Part shown: positions 44,922-53,441 of the stretch, in pieces | Layout: each line of letters starts with the position of its first letter | Numbering within the stretch: position 1 is the first letter of the stretch | DNA from: Mesobacillus foraminis | GTDB lineage: Bacteria; Bacillota; Bacilli; Bacillales; Cytobacillaceae | NCBI RefSeq assembly: GCF_004340465.1 | Contig: NZ_SLVV01000005.1 | Coordinates: 4,024-68,023, forward strand | DNA: 64,000 nt | Direction of reading: 5' to 3' | Made by a program: the position numbers and the translations under genes | Notes under the pieces: model-generated | What the model saw: only the letters and a program-made list of their open reading frames with translations | Database searches by the model: none | What the model was told of the DNA's origin: nothing

Positions 44922-46241
44922 TCATATTCTATTCTTATAAGCAGGCACTGCCCCACTTTCATTGCCCGGGACAACAGACGGGGAGAGAACACTGCGAAAG
45001 TTAAAAAACAGGTTCAGCAGAATTGCGGCCAGACTTCCGGTAATCACTCCGTCACTGACGATGATTCTTAATGCGGAAGGCAGTGAACTGAATAATTCCG
45101 GCACAACGGTGGTGCCGAGCCCTAGCGAAATGGAGCAGGCCACGATTAAAGCGTTATGCTGATTCCCGAAATTTACCTCACTCAACATTTTAATGCCTGA
45201 AAAGACAACCATTCCGAACATGACAACCGTGGCGCCGCCCAGCACAGCCGCAGGAATGATGGTTGCAAGCGCCGCAATCTTGGGAACGAGCCCGAGAAAA
45301 ACGAGGATCGTTCCAGCTGCGACAATGACTCTTGATGATTTGTTTTGCGACATCTGTACAAGTCCTACATTTTGGGCAAAAGTGTTGTAAGGGAAGGCGT
45401 TAAAGATTCCCCCTAAGACAATGGCCAGGCCTTCTGCCCGATAACCGCGGGTGAGATCCTGCTGAGTCACCGGACGATCACAAATTTTCCCGAGGGCAAA
45501 GAACACACCTGTTGATTCCACAACAATGACCAAGCCAACGATTAGCATCGTCAATATTGGCCCAACCTCAAAGGAAGGAGCACCAAAATAGAAAGGCTGG
45601 GGAAGGTTGAACCACGATGCCTCCACGACCTCCTGAAAATTCACTTTCCCCATAATAGCCGCGGCTCCTGTACCGGCAATAATTCCAAGGAGGACAGAGA
45701 GGGACCGAACAAACCCCTGAAAGAAGCGGTTCATTAGGAGAATGAAAAGAATGACACCCATGGACAACATGAGGTTATCCAGGCTGCCGAAATCCGGTGT
45801 CCCGGCCCCGCCTGCCATATTCCGAATGCCCGATGGAATCAGTGATAATCCAATGATTACAACAACTGATCCTGTGACAACCGGCGGGAAGAATTTGACG
45901 AGCTTCCCCAGGAAGGGAGCAAACAAAAGGATGAACAGTCCCGCTGTAATAATGGATCCGTAAATCGCCGATATTCCATACTGCGATCCGATTGCAATCA
46001 TCGGTGACAGAGCCACAAACGAAGCACCGAGCATAACGGGAAGACCAATGCCAAAGTACTTGTTTTTCCATGACTGCAATAAAGTGGCAATCCCGCAGGT
46101 TAATAAGTCGATTGCTACTAAGTAAGCCAATTGCTCCCCCGTAAGATTCAGGGCTCTCCCCACAAGCAGCGGGACGAGTATTGCCCCGGCATACATGGCC
46201 ATGACGTGCTGAAACCCTAACGAAACTACTTTTGAATTCAT
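44922..46241 (-). CDS. pbuX: Xanthine permease PbuX (NCS2 family)
   Basis: About 439 residues, matching B. subtilis PbuX (438), with about twelve to fourteen membrane segments. Shared blocks include LGFQHVMAMYAGAILVPLLVG, YFGIGLPVMLG, FFPPVVTGSVVVIIGLSLIP, the substrate motif VESTGVFFALG and GGIFNAFPYNTFAQNVGLVQ. It imports xanthine or a related purine with H+. ATG at 46241 is chosen (AAAGGGG 8 nt upstream). In B. subtilis pbuX follows xpt under a purine riboswitch; here there is no xpt and no such riboswitch, and DUF2294 is upstream instead. Uric acid transport is a possible alternative. Confidence 0.85.
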   Translation of the reverse strand: MNSKVVSLGFQHVMAMYAGAILVPLLVGRALNLTGEQLAYLVAIDLLTCGIATLLQSWKNKYFGIGLPVMLGASFVALSPMIAIGSQYGISAIYGSIITAGLFILLFAPFLGKLVKFFPPVVTGSVVVIIGLSLIPSGIRNMAGGAGTPDFGSLDNLMLSMGVILFILLMNRFFQGFVRSLSVLLGIIAGTGAAAIMGKVNFQEVVEASWFNLPQPFYFGAPSFEVGPILTMLIVGLVIVVESTGVFFALGKICDRPVTQQDLTRGYRAEGLAIVLGGIFNAFPYNTFAQNVGLVQMSQNKSSRVIVAAGTILVFLGLVPKIAALATIIPAAVLGGATVVMFGMVVFSGIKMLSEVNFGNQHNALIVACSISLGLGTTVVPELFSSLPSALRIIVSDGVITGSLAAILLNLFFNFRSVLSPSVVPGNESGAVPAYKNRI

Positions 46242-46271
46242 CCCCAAAACCCCTTTGCTGTGCAATTTTTT

Positions 46272-46322
46272 AATAAAAAGAGCCGCAGAAATAGAAGGGT
46301 TTCCCTCCTATGTCTGCGGCTC
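46272..46322 (-). terminator. Strong hairpin terminator just before pbuX
   Basis: A stem of about 20 bp built on GAGCCGCAG/CTGCGGCTC, with an inner GGGAAACCC hairpin, is followed by CTTTTTATT on the minus strand, about 30 bp before the pbuX start. It can end DUF2294 transcription or act as a pbuX attenuator. Confidence 0.8.
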
Positions 46323-46405
46323 CTAAATGACGTAAAACGAAATTTAAGCTCCCTAACCAAAAATCGTGTGAAGAAAACTTGATAAATCAAATTTCCTCCA
46401 AGAAA

Positions 46406-46759
46406 TTAAGACTGCATTTCAATGGGCTGTTCCAGATAAATGACTGTACAGGCATGCTGGCTGGCAGGATCGTAATCCTTGAATATGGTGATCACCTTTA
46501 TCCCAAACTGTTTCTCGAACTTCTCCTTTAAACGATGTTTATATTCGACGGCTAATGCCGCATCAACGGAAGCAGTAAGCTCTGTAAATCTTCCGCTCAG
46601 CACCGTTAGTAAAGGCGAACGCTTCGTCTGGGCAAAAATGACGATCCGGTTATCAACCATGTCAATTTTTTGCTTGCTGACCCCGATGCTGTAAATTTCC
46701 TGATTAACCTCGTTATAAAGCTGTGAAAGCCGCTTTTTAAAAGAAGTACTCATCTTCAT
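46406..46759 (-). CDS. DUF2294-family protein
   Basis: 117 residues of one DUF2294 domain (B. subtilis YbcI is a relative), with VDNRIVIFAQTKRSPLLTVL in the middle and a C-terminal ITIFKDYDPASQHACTVIYLEQP. The family's function is unknown. The start is ATG at 46759 or ATG at 46753; the ribosome site is weak (GGTGA). It shares strand and region with pbuX but is separated from it by a strong terminator. Confidence 0.75.
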   Translation of the reverse strand: MKMSTSFKKRLSQLYNEVNQEIYSIGVSKQKIDMVDNRIVIFAQTKRSPLLTVLSGRFTELTASVDAALAVEYKHRLKEKFEKQFGIKVITIFKDYDPASQHACTVIYLEQPIEMQS

Positions 46760-46820
46760 TCACCATCACTTTAATTCTTACACTCATCATACGAAAATGA
46801 AGAACCTATGTCCCATTTAA

Positions 46821-46837
46821 TGTGAGAATTTCTCACA
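46821..46837. promoter_or_regulatory. 17-bp perfect dyad upstream of DUF2294
   Basis: TGTGAGAATTTCTCACA is an 8-1-8 perfect palindrome about 60 bp before the DUF2294 start. It is a good candidate repressor site. The rest of the 46760-47099 gap has no supported gene, although minus-strand codons ending near 46900 (VNLPVESLVKVTVELG) look protein-like. Confidence 0.55.
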
Positions 46838-47099
46838 ATCTATTTTAATAAGATTTATCATCCTTCTATTCCTATTCACTTTTCCGGCAGCATCACTTAT
46901 CCTAATTCTACGGTTACCTTTACGAGAGACTCCACCGGCAAGTTCACACCGAATTTCAAAACCTCCCTTGCATAAAACCTTCCAACTCTATTTTTCTGAT
47001 AAATCCGAATTCCTGTACATACTAGAAAAGATTCGAATAAATATGTTATCCTAATTTCTCTACATACTTTATAACAACATGAGATTGAGGTGCTTGACA

Positions 47100-47375
47100 T
47101 TGAAAAAATCAGAACTAATCAGCTCCGTTGCAGCTCAGACTGAGTTGTCAAAGAAAGCTGCAGGAATAGCTGTAGATACTATGCTGGAGACCATCTCAAA
47201 TGTTCTTGCTAACGGGGAGAAAATCCAGATCGTTGGATTTGGAACATTTGAAGTGCGTGAGCGTGCTGACAGAATCGGCCGTAACCCGCAAACTGGGGAA
47301 GAAATATATATTACAGGCTCCAAAGTACCCGCTTTTAAACCTGGTAAGGACTTGAAGGAAGCCGTAAAAAAATAA
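47100..47375 (+). CDS. HU-family DNA-binding protein
   Basis: 91 residues, the usual HU length. The DNA-binding arm reads [30 protein letters not shown], and the conserved [13 protein letters not shown] precedes it. HU dimers bend and compact DNA. TTG at 47100 is chosen (GAGGTG 7 nt upstream). It starts MKKSEL and is distinct from the MNKTEL type of the main Hbs, so it may be a second HU copy. Single gene with its own terminator. Confidence 0.93.
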   Translation: MKKSELISSVAAQTELSKKAAGIAVDTMLETISNVLANGEKIQIVGFGTFEVRERADRIGRNPQTGEEIYITGSKVPAFKPGKDLKEAVKK

Positions 47376-47381
47376 GCCTTT

Positions 47382-47427
47382 AAAAAGAGCCAGGAAAGAT
47401 TTATAGAATCTTCCCTGGCTCTTTTTT
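47382..47427 (+). terminator. Terminator of the HU gene
   Basis: The stem AAAAAGAGCCAGG/CCTGGCTCTTTTT, with an inner AGATT/AATCT pair, ends in a T-run. Confidence 0.92.
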
Positions 47428-47474
47428 ATATAAAAAACTTCTTCACTTAATCCTGTTTGGATGTACCAGCTCAG

Positions 47475-49079
47475 TTAGTCTTTTCCTTCTGTGTCAATAC
47501 GCCCAAAATGCTTGATTTCGATATTCCGAAACACAGCGGTTCCTCCTTCGGAATAGAGGGTGATCCCCTTGTCATCGTGATCAGGGAATACTAAATTGGA
47601 ATGCACAGTTTTACCATCATCCACGAAAACTTCAATCGTTGATGCATCAATCAGAATCTTTAAATGCACGTTCTTTTTACTGTGATTGAATGGTGCTTTG
47701 CTCTCCACGTTTAGCCCCTCTATTGGATGTCCTGTAAAGGCTCGATTCACATAGGAATAATTCTCCTCTAAAAACACTCCTACATCTATATAACTTTCTT
47801 TGTCTGCTGATTCCCTGAGCCTGATGCCTGTATTGGAAAGATCGGTCCAGGTGATATCAGCGTCCAGCTGAAATGCCTCACCTGTAATTGGCAAGGTTTT
47901 AAAGCCATTAACATTCACTTGGTCAATATAATCTGTGGATTGAACCAAATTCTGAAGTCCGTCAATTGGCTTTGAAGCCAGATAATAACGATTGCCGCCC
48001 TCATGCATTAATTCAATCTGGCGAACAATGGAATCTGTACCGTTAAAGCCCTCTTTCATGGTTGGAGTGTTATCAGCATAGTCCCAGTTATTCATCCAGG
48101 CGAGAGCATACCGCACCTTATGCTGGTCCGCTGCTTCCCCATCCTCAAACGTTACACCGCCATACCAGTCAAAGCCGTAATCGAGCCAGCCAGGATCTGG
48201 GTGATCAGGGATGAATTGCTTTCCGTCGAAATCTCCAGTCCAATAGGCATAAGTATTGGGCTTTCCAATTGCTTTTCCATTTGCACTGGCACCAAGCACC
48301 CATTTTAAGGCTCCGTCACTTCCCTCCATCATGTAAAGATCCGGGCACTCTAGAATTCCGATATCTTCTGTATAGAATCCGCTGATATAATGCCAGTTTT
48401 TCAAGTCAGGAGATTCATAAAATCCTATCTTGGCTCCCTCCGCCATGACCATTACCCACTTATCATGTGTGCTGTCCCAGATTATTTTTGGGTCTCTGAA
48501 ATCCTTTGTTCCCGGATTTGGCATCACGGGGGTTTCGCTGTACGAGGTAAACGTCTTTCCATGATCCTTGCTGTACCATAGAAATTGTTCCTGCTGTTTC
48601 CCATTCGCAGACGGCTGGGTTACAATCGCTATCATGGCGCCTTTGCCAAATCCAGCTGTATTTTCCCAATCGATAACGACAGATCCCGACCATGGATCTC
48701 CATTTTTGTTCGTATACTTTGGAATGGCAATACCTTCGTCCTTCCAGTTCACTAAACCCTCTGAAGTTGCACGCCGCCATTCCGTGCCATTCCCGTCCGG
48801 ATAATCCCCGTTATAGAGATAGTAGTAATGATATTTTCCATTATAATAAACCGGCCTCTGCGGATCGTTTTTCCATTTATCCGGAACAGTAAAGTGATAC
48901 AGGGCCCTGTAAGAACCTTCTTTAGCGTCTGGATCTGAAGGGTGGACTGTTTCTGGTTTGCTTATTCTGGGCAGTTTGTACCCCTGATAGAATAAGAACC
49001 CGGTTAAAAGCAAAAGGAACAGGGCAATCATTGTTATCAACAGCCCCTTCCCTTTTGGCTTCCATCTTTCTTTGTTCAT
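47475..49079 (-). CDS. levB: Endolevanase LevB (GH32)
   Basis: 534 residues with an N-terminal signal anchor (LLITMIALFLLLLTGFLFY) and no clear cleavage site. The GH32 triad is complete: Asp72 in WKNDPQ (nucleophile), Asp196 in FRDPK, Glu244 in LECPD (acid/base). It closely resembles B. subtilis LevB (516 aa; blocks FGFDWYGGVTFED-type and ALAWMNNWDYA), which cuts levan to levanbiose. As in B. subtilis, it follows sacB. A strong terminator separates the two, so readthrough sets its level. ATG at 49079 has GAGGGG upstream. Confidence 0.94.
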   Translation of the reverse strand: MNKERWKPKGKGLLITMIALFLLLLTGFLFYQGYKLPRISKPETVHPSDPDAKEGSYRALYHFTVPDKWKNDPQRPVYYNGKYHYYYLYNGDYPDGNGTEWRRATSEGLVNWKDEGIAIPKYTNKNGDPWSGSVVIDWENTAGFGKGAMIAIVTQPSANGKQQEQFLWYSKDHGKTFTSYSETPVMPNPGTKDFRDPKIIWDSTHDKWVMVMAEGAKIGFYESPDLKNWHYISGFYTEDIGILECPDLYMMEGSDGALKWVLGASANGKAIGKPNTYAYWTGDFDGKQFIPDHPDPGWLDYGFDWYGGVTFEDGEAADQHKVRYALAWMNNWDYADNTPTMKEGFNGTDSIVRQIELMHEGGNRYYLASKPIDGLQNLVQSTDYIDQVNVNGFKTLPITGEAFQLDADITWTDLSNTGIRLRESADKESYIDVGVFLEENYSYVNRAFTGHPIEGLNVESKAPFNHSKKNVHLKILIDASTIEVFVDDGKTVHSNLVFPDHDDKGITLYSEGGTAVFRNIEIKHFGRIDTEGKD

Positions 49080-49115
49080 TGAAATCACCCCTCATTTCAT
49101 CATTTCAGGTCAGAT

Positions 49116-49155
49116 AAAAAAGAAAATGCCGGCTAAGAAGCGGCATTTTCTTTTT
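49116..49155 (-). terminator. Terminator between sacB and levB
   Basis: A near-perfect 15-bp inverted repeat AAAAAGAAAATGCCG/CGGCATTTTCTTTTT with a 9-nt loop ends in T residues on the minus strand. Confidence 0.88.
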
Positions 49156-49177
49156 GGTCTGGATGTTCGAAAGCTGA

Positions 49178-50650
49178 TTACTTATTTTCGTCGATGGTAA
49201 TCTGCCCTTGCTCAAGAATGCCATCTTCCACAACAGAAGTTTTTGGCCCCTTGATGTTAAGCAGGAAGCTTGGCGCAAAAGTGGATTTATGATCTTCAAA
49301 GAATCCTCTGTTTGTCATATAGCTTGTCACGACGACATTGTCACTATCCTTCTGAGGAATAGCAAAGTGGGCATACGTCCAGGTGATGTCGCGTGGATCA
49401 AGGTCCTGGTGAAGGACAATTCCTGTTTTGTTCAATGGCTTGTACGGCCCAGTCAATGAATCAGAAACATAGCCTAATAGATAAATGTCCTCATTGTCAA
49501 TTCCGTCAATCGTCATTTTTGATCCTCTTGAGCTTGTGAAGAGATACCATTTGCCGTCCTTTTTAAAGATATTTGGACGTTCGATTTCATCTGTTACTGT
49601 ATTAGAAGCAATCAATGGCTTCATTTCTTTTTTAAAGGTAAAATCATCGTTAATTTCAATGATTCCAAGGGCACCGTTTGAGATTGCCGCTAAATCTTTC
49701 TTCGGGCTTTGTAAAAGGGCAGTCTTTTCAGCCTGGAAGAATGGAGTGTTTCCGCCATAATACGCTCTGTTATATAAAGACTCTTCTCCCTGATATCCGT
49801 ATTCGGTTCCAGTATTTGCTTCAAAAACGAGGTACTTGCGGCCATTTTCTTCTATATAATGAGGGTCCCTCAATGTATGGTTATCGGCATAGTTTCCTTG
49901 GCCAAAGGCTTTATCGACACTCTGATAAACTTTGCTGTCTCCGCCTTCATAAATAGATTTGAAATCCTCAACGCCCTCTACCTTTAAGGTATCACCATCT
50001 GGCTGGGAAAGGTTGACTTGGGCAGTAGTCAGGGTTTGCTTGCCAAAACGACCTTGATCTGGATTCCAGGCTTCCCTGTTTGTATAGAATAACCGGACTT
50101 CCCCATCAGAGGTAAAGGTTGCAGAACCGGACCACTCTTCGGATTGATGTTTTAGATAAGGATCGTTCGGAACGTACTTATCATTGTCATCAAATACTCT
50201 TCCGGCATTTTCCCAAGCGTTAATGGAGTTGTCGCCTGTTTTTTTATAGAACATATAGATAAAAGTGTCACTGCCGTTCTTCGGGTCTCCAGCCAATCCA
50301 AAAACGATATGATAACCTTTATATTCTGCAACCGTGCCATCTGCATTTTGCAATGGCCAAGTATCCCAAACATCCATATCGATCAGGTTTCCTGACTCAT
50401 CGTATTTTTTCGCTGATGGGATGTTTTTAATAGTCGAAGGATCGAATTGGGGAACGGTATACCTTTCATCCCCATGCTGCTTGATCATTTCCTTCATGTC
50501 AGAACGAGTGATATGGGAAATTCCGTAAGATTCCTTGTGGTCCATCGTATCTTTTTGCTGCGCAAATATTTGCGGCGCGCCAGCCCCTACCATTACAGCT
50601 GTACTGAATGCAACAGCGGCTGCTTGTTTGGTCAGTCTTTTAAAATTCAT
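49178..50650 (-). CDS. sacB: Levansucrase SacB (GH68)
   Basis: 490 residues with a signal peptide (about 1-30, cleavage near IFA). The GH68 triad is present: Asp96 in VWDTWP (nucleophile), Asp262 in RDPHY, Glu357 in DEIERPN (acid/base). Long blocks match B. subtilis SacB (473 aa). It splits sucrose, releases glucose and builds levan outside the cell. Its leader lacks the SacY antiterminator target found in B. subtilis (see findings). AAGGAGG lies 5 nt before the ATG. Confidence 0.97.
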   Translation of the reverse strand: MNFKRLTKQAAAVAFSTAVMVGAGAPQIFAQQKDTMDHKESYGISHITRSDMKEMIKQHGDERYTVPQFDPSTIKNIPSAKKYDESGNLIDMDVWDTWPLQNADGTVAEYKGYHIVFGLAGDPKNGSDTFIYMFYKKTGDNSINAWENAGRVFDDNDKYVPNDPYLKHQSEEWSGSATFTSDGEVRLFYTNREAWNPDQGRFGKQTLTTAQVNLSQPDGDTLKVEGVEDFKSIYEGGDSKVYQSVDKAFGQGNYADNHTLRDPHYIEENGRKYLVFEANTGTEYGYQGEESLYNRAYYGGNTPFFQAEKTALLQSPKKDLAAISNGALGIIEINDDFTFKKEMKPLIASNTVTDEIERPNIFKKDGKWYLFTSSRGSKMTIDGIDNEDIYLLGYVSDSLTGPYKPLNKTGIVLHQDLDPRDITWTYAHFAIPQKDSDNVVVTSYMTNRGFFEDHKSTFAPSFLLNIKGPKTSVVEDGILEQGQITIDENK

Positions 50651-50695
50651 CGTCTTCCTCCTTGGATACTATGTAATTAATCTAATAGGAAAAGC

Positions 50696-50726
50696 ATAGT
50701 GATCACTATTTACCAGTACGGTACTG
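50696..50726. promoter_or_regulatory. Two adjacent palindromes upstream of sacB
   Basis: ATAGTGATCACTAT (50696-50709, perfect 14-bp) and CAGTACGGTACTG (50714-50726, perfect with a 1-bp centre) lie 45-75 bp before the sacB start. They are candidate binding sites for the regulator of sacB or leader hairpins. I could not assign a clear promoter. Confidence 0.5.
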
Positions 50727-50832
50727 AGCATTCCTATTATTAATTAAAAGTATAGAGGAGACCTCAATGGCTGAATATGTCATAGATTGATTGGTTTTTA
50801 GTCGTAAATTGATATGTCAGGAATCGTGGGGC

Positions 50833-50863
50833 AATAAAAAACAGCCCCGTTAAAGGAGGCTGC
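50833..50863 (-). terminator. Terminator of the binding-protein gene
   Basis: The stem CAGCC(T)CC/GGGGCTG with one bulge is followed by TTTTTTATT on the minus strand. Confidence 0.7.
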
Positions 50864-50888
50864 AAAGACTGAGCAAACAGCCAGAGGG

Positions 50889-52181
50889 TTATTGCGGATT
50901 TGCCCTGGCCTTGTCCCAGGATTTCTGAAACTCATGCAGCAGCTGTTTGCGGGTAAGCTGTTTACCGGCATACAATTGCATCGCAAGACCAAACTCCTCT
51001 CTCACCCCTACCGGGAATTCAGTCCAGTTGGAATCAAGGGTTTTTCCCGCTTTATAATAAGCAATTGTTTCATGAGCGAGGGATCCTAAATGGTCCGCTT
51101 TTATGTTCTTAAAAGCAGGAATAAATTTGAATTCCTCCGTCATAAACTGTTTCCCTTGCCGGGAAGATACCATCCAGTTTAAAAATTTCTTCGCTTCTTT
51201 TTTCTTTTCTTGTGAGGATTGTTTGTTGACCACCCAATAATTCGGGACATTAACGACTAATGCATCATTATCAGGGAGATCATTGATTGACAGCGGCAGG
51301 AAGCCCATATTCATTTGAGGCGAAAGCTGGTCAATCATCGGCTGTACCCAGTTGCCTTGCTGAATCATCGCTGCCTTCCCGGCAGCAAACAAATTCACTT
51401 CCATATTATAATCCGTGGAAAGCGGGTTGCTGTTTCCATATTTTAATGTTAAATCGAGCAGGTTGATCACATCATTGAATTTTTGATTGTCTTCAATCTT
51501 TTCCGACCCGTCATTTAGCTTTTTTATGAAAGCTGAAGGATCCTCCTGCTGGGCAAAAGCAATATTTAATAGGTGGACGCCTAATTTCCATTCTTCGTAG
51601 TACCCCGTAGCAAAAGGTGTAATTCCTGCATTCTGCAATTGTTCCGCTGCTGCCGTTAACCCAGTCAGCGTTTTAGGCCGGGTGTCAATCCCCGCCTTCT
51701 GAAATAAATCCTTATTATAAATGAATCCATACCCTTCAAGATTAAGGGGCATGCCATAAATACTGCCATCCATTTCAATCGGTCTTAAAGCATCTTCATA
51801 GGCATTGCCAACCCATGGCTGATCAGAGAGATCTTCCAGATAGTCCCTCCACAGCCTGGCATTTTCATATCCGGTGTTTGTGAAAATATCCGGTCCTTCC
51901 CCAGCAGCAATCTGTGCTTTCAGGTCTGTTAAGTCATCTGCCGCTCCGCCTACAGTGTGAATCTTAATGTTCACATGTGGGTTTTCCTTTTCATAAAAAG
52001 CCGCCATGTGTTCGAACTGTGTAGAGATTTCCACTTTTGGATTCCGGATGTCCAGCGTAATCTTTGGGTTAGATGCAGCCGTATCCGGCATGGCTGTATC
52101 TTCCGGGGAAGCCTGCTGGCAGGCACATAGAGAAAGACTCAGGAGCCCTGCTAAAAACATTCTTATCGGTAACTTTTTCAT
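50889..52181 (-). CDS. Sugar-binding lipoprotein, probable sensor partner
   Basis: 430 residues. The lipoprotein signal peptide ends at LCAC (Cys 20), followed by a family-1 (MalE/UgpB-type) binding domain. No permease genes adjoin it. It is instead the last gene of a unit with the histidine kinase and response regulator, 35 bp after the regulator, and ends at a terminator before sacB. This layout matches AraP of the AraPST sugar-sensing system, in which a lipoprotein presents sugar to the kinase. It could instead supply an unlinked ABC importer. Confidence 0.85.
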   Translation of the reverse strand: MKKLPIRMFLAGLLSLSLCACQQASPEDTAMPDTAASNPKITLDIRNPKVEISTQFEHMAAFYEKENPHVNIKIHTVGGAADDLTDLKAQIAAGEGPDIFTNTGYENARLWRDYLEDLSDQPWVGNAYEDALRPIEMDGSIYGMPLNLEGYGFIYNKDLFQKAGIDTRPKTLTGLTAAAEQLQNAGITPFATGYYEEWKLGVHLLNIAFAQQEDPSAFIKKLNDGSEKIEDNQKFNDVINLLDLTLKYGNSNPLSTDYNMEVNLFAAGKAAMIQQGNWVQPMIDQLSPQMNMGFLPLSINDLPDNDALVVNVPNYWVVNKQSSQEKKKEAKKFLNWMVSSRQGKQFMTEEFKFIPAFKNIKADHLGSLAHETIAYYKAGKTLDSNWTEFPVGVREEFGLAMQLYAGKQLTRKQLLHEFQKSWDKARANPQ

Positions 52182-52216
52182 TCCTGCACCCCGTTTGGTA
52201 GATCAGCGGCAGGGAA

Positions 52217-53395
52217 TCAAAAACTACCCGTCAGCTGTTTTTTCTGATTATTTCGATACTCAAAAGGCGTCTGTCCAACGACTTTTTTGAATAGTTTCGA
52301 AAAGTACTTCTCATCTTGATATCCTAGCATAAAGGAAATAGACAGAATGCTTTCGTCTGTTTCTCTTAACCAATATTGAGCCCGATCAATTCTAAGTTTC
52401 GCGATGTACTTCGACAGGGTCAGCCCAGTTTCTTGTTTGAACTTTCGCGAAATATGCTCCCGGCTCAGGAAAAATTTGCCCGACAGTTTTTCAAGAGTTA
52501 AATCTTCCATGTAATAGGCATTTACATAGTACACAATGTTACGCATGCGGCAGGCATGATCTAAATCGTTCAAACGGTGGATCGTCCTGAAATTCTGATC
52601 TTCCAATGCCTGTTGCAATTCCTTGAAGGAATGTGGAAGCTCCTCAAGTGACTTCAAGGATTCTCCATTAACAAGCCGGACAGGGATATCAAACTGAGTG
52701 CTGATCCACTCTTCGACGGAAAGCCACACTCCGTTAACAGTTATAACAAGACAAAGACAATGGTCATTCTGGAGGGCAAAGGCATTTCCCCATCCCTGAT
52801 AGGCCAGCTCATCAGCCAGCCTTTGAATATAAGGGTCCGAATGGTGCATATGATAAAAAGAGATCAGGGCAGCCTCATACTCGTCTGTTGCCGGAAGACA
52901 GGCAGCAATTTCCGCTGGATCAAAAAGCTCTCCGCTGCATGCCTCCGTCACGATTTGATTGGTGCGGAGCCTTTTTATCTCTTCATAAACACCTGTCTCT
53001 TTCAGCTGGCGGTCTTCTTCGTCATTTGTCCAGGATTTAACGGCTTCCTCCAAAGTGCGATTAAAGGAGTCAGCCTCAATGGGTTTTAATAAATAATCGA
53101 AGCTGTTGCACTTGATTGCCTTCCGCATAAAGGAATAATCGTCATATCCGGTTATGAAGATCACTTTCCCCGGATAGGATAGGCTGTCAAGCCACTCAAT
53201 AAGGTCAAGCCCCGTCATGCCAGGCATTTTCACATCTGTAAAAATGATTTCCGGCTGCTCCTTATCTATGATTCTCTTTGCTTCTTCTCCATTGCTTGCT
53301 TCGAACAGATCAGTGATGCCATACTTCTTCCACTGACCCAGTTCACGTATCACATAGCGTACATTGAATTCATCATCTATAATTAGAGCCTTCAT
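52217..53395 (-). CDS. Response regulator with AraC DNA-binding domain (YesN-like)
   Basis: 392 residues. The receiver domain (about 1-120) has the acidic pocket DDE (7-9), phospho-acceptor Asp54 (FTDVKMPGM) and Lys105-region (LLKPIEAD). The C-terminal AraC domain has LEKLSGKFFLSREHISRKFK and ILSISFMLGYQDEKYFSKLF. The middle 150 residues are a variable linker. It is phosphorylated by the kinase encoded 46 bp upstream and likely activates fructan genes such as sacB. The start at 53395 (MKALIIDDEF) begins the receiver domain exactly; the longer open frame is not needed. Confidence 0.93.
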   Translation of the reverse strand: MKALIIDDEFNVRYVIRELGQWKKYGITDLFEASNGEEAKRIIDKEQPEIIFTDVKMPGMTGLDLIEWLDSLSYPGKVIFITGYDDYSFMRKAIKCNSFDYLLKPIEADSFNRTLEEAVKSWTNDEEDRQLKETGVYEEIKRLRTNQIVTEACSGELFDPAEIAACLPATDEYEAALISFYHMHHSDPYIQRLADELAYQGWGNAFALQNDHCLCLVITVNGVWLSVEEWISTQFDIPVRLVNGESLKSLEELPHSFKELQQALEDQNFRTIHRLNDLDHACRMRNIVYYVNAYYMEDLTLEKLSGKFFLSREHISRKFKQETGLTLSKYIAKLRIDRAQYWLRETDESILSISFMLGYQDEKYFSKLFKKVVGQTPFEYRNNQKKQLTGSF

Positions 53396-53441
53396 AACCC
53401 TCTTTACTCCCTTCTTATATGAGTAAGATATCCTCCTGCCA

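Noticed and set aside
46242-46405. Purine/xanthine riboswitch before pbuX
   Set aside because: The region holds a terminator hairpin but none of the conserved purine aptamer loops or junction sequences that I could recognise.
46897-47100. 67-residue minus-strand protein between DUF2294 and HU
   Set aside because: No ribosome site, and it overlaps the expected HU promoter. Only its last 20 codons look protein-like, so it is at most a remnant.
50651-50830. SacY/SacT RNA antiterminator before sacB
   Set aside because: No sequence close to the known RAT consensus and no overlapping terminator were found between the candidate promoter region and sacB.
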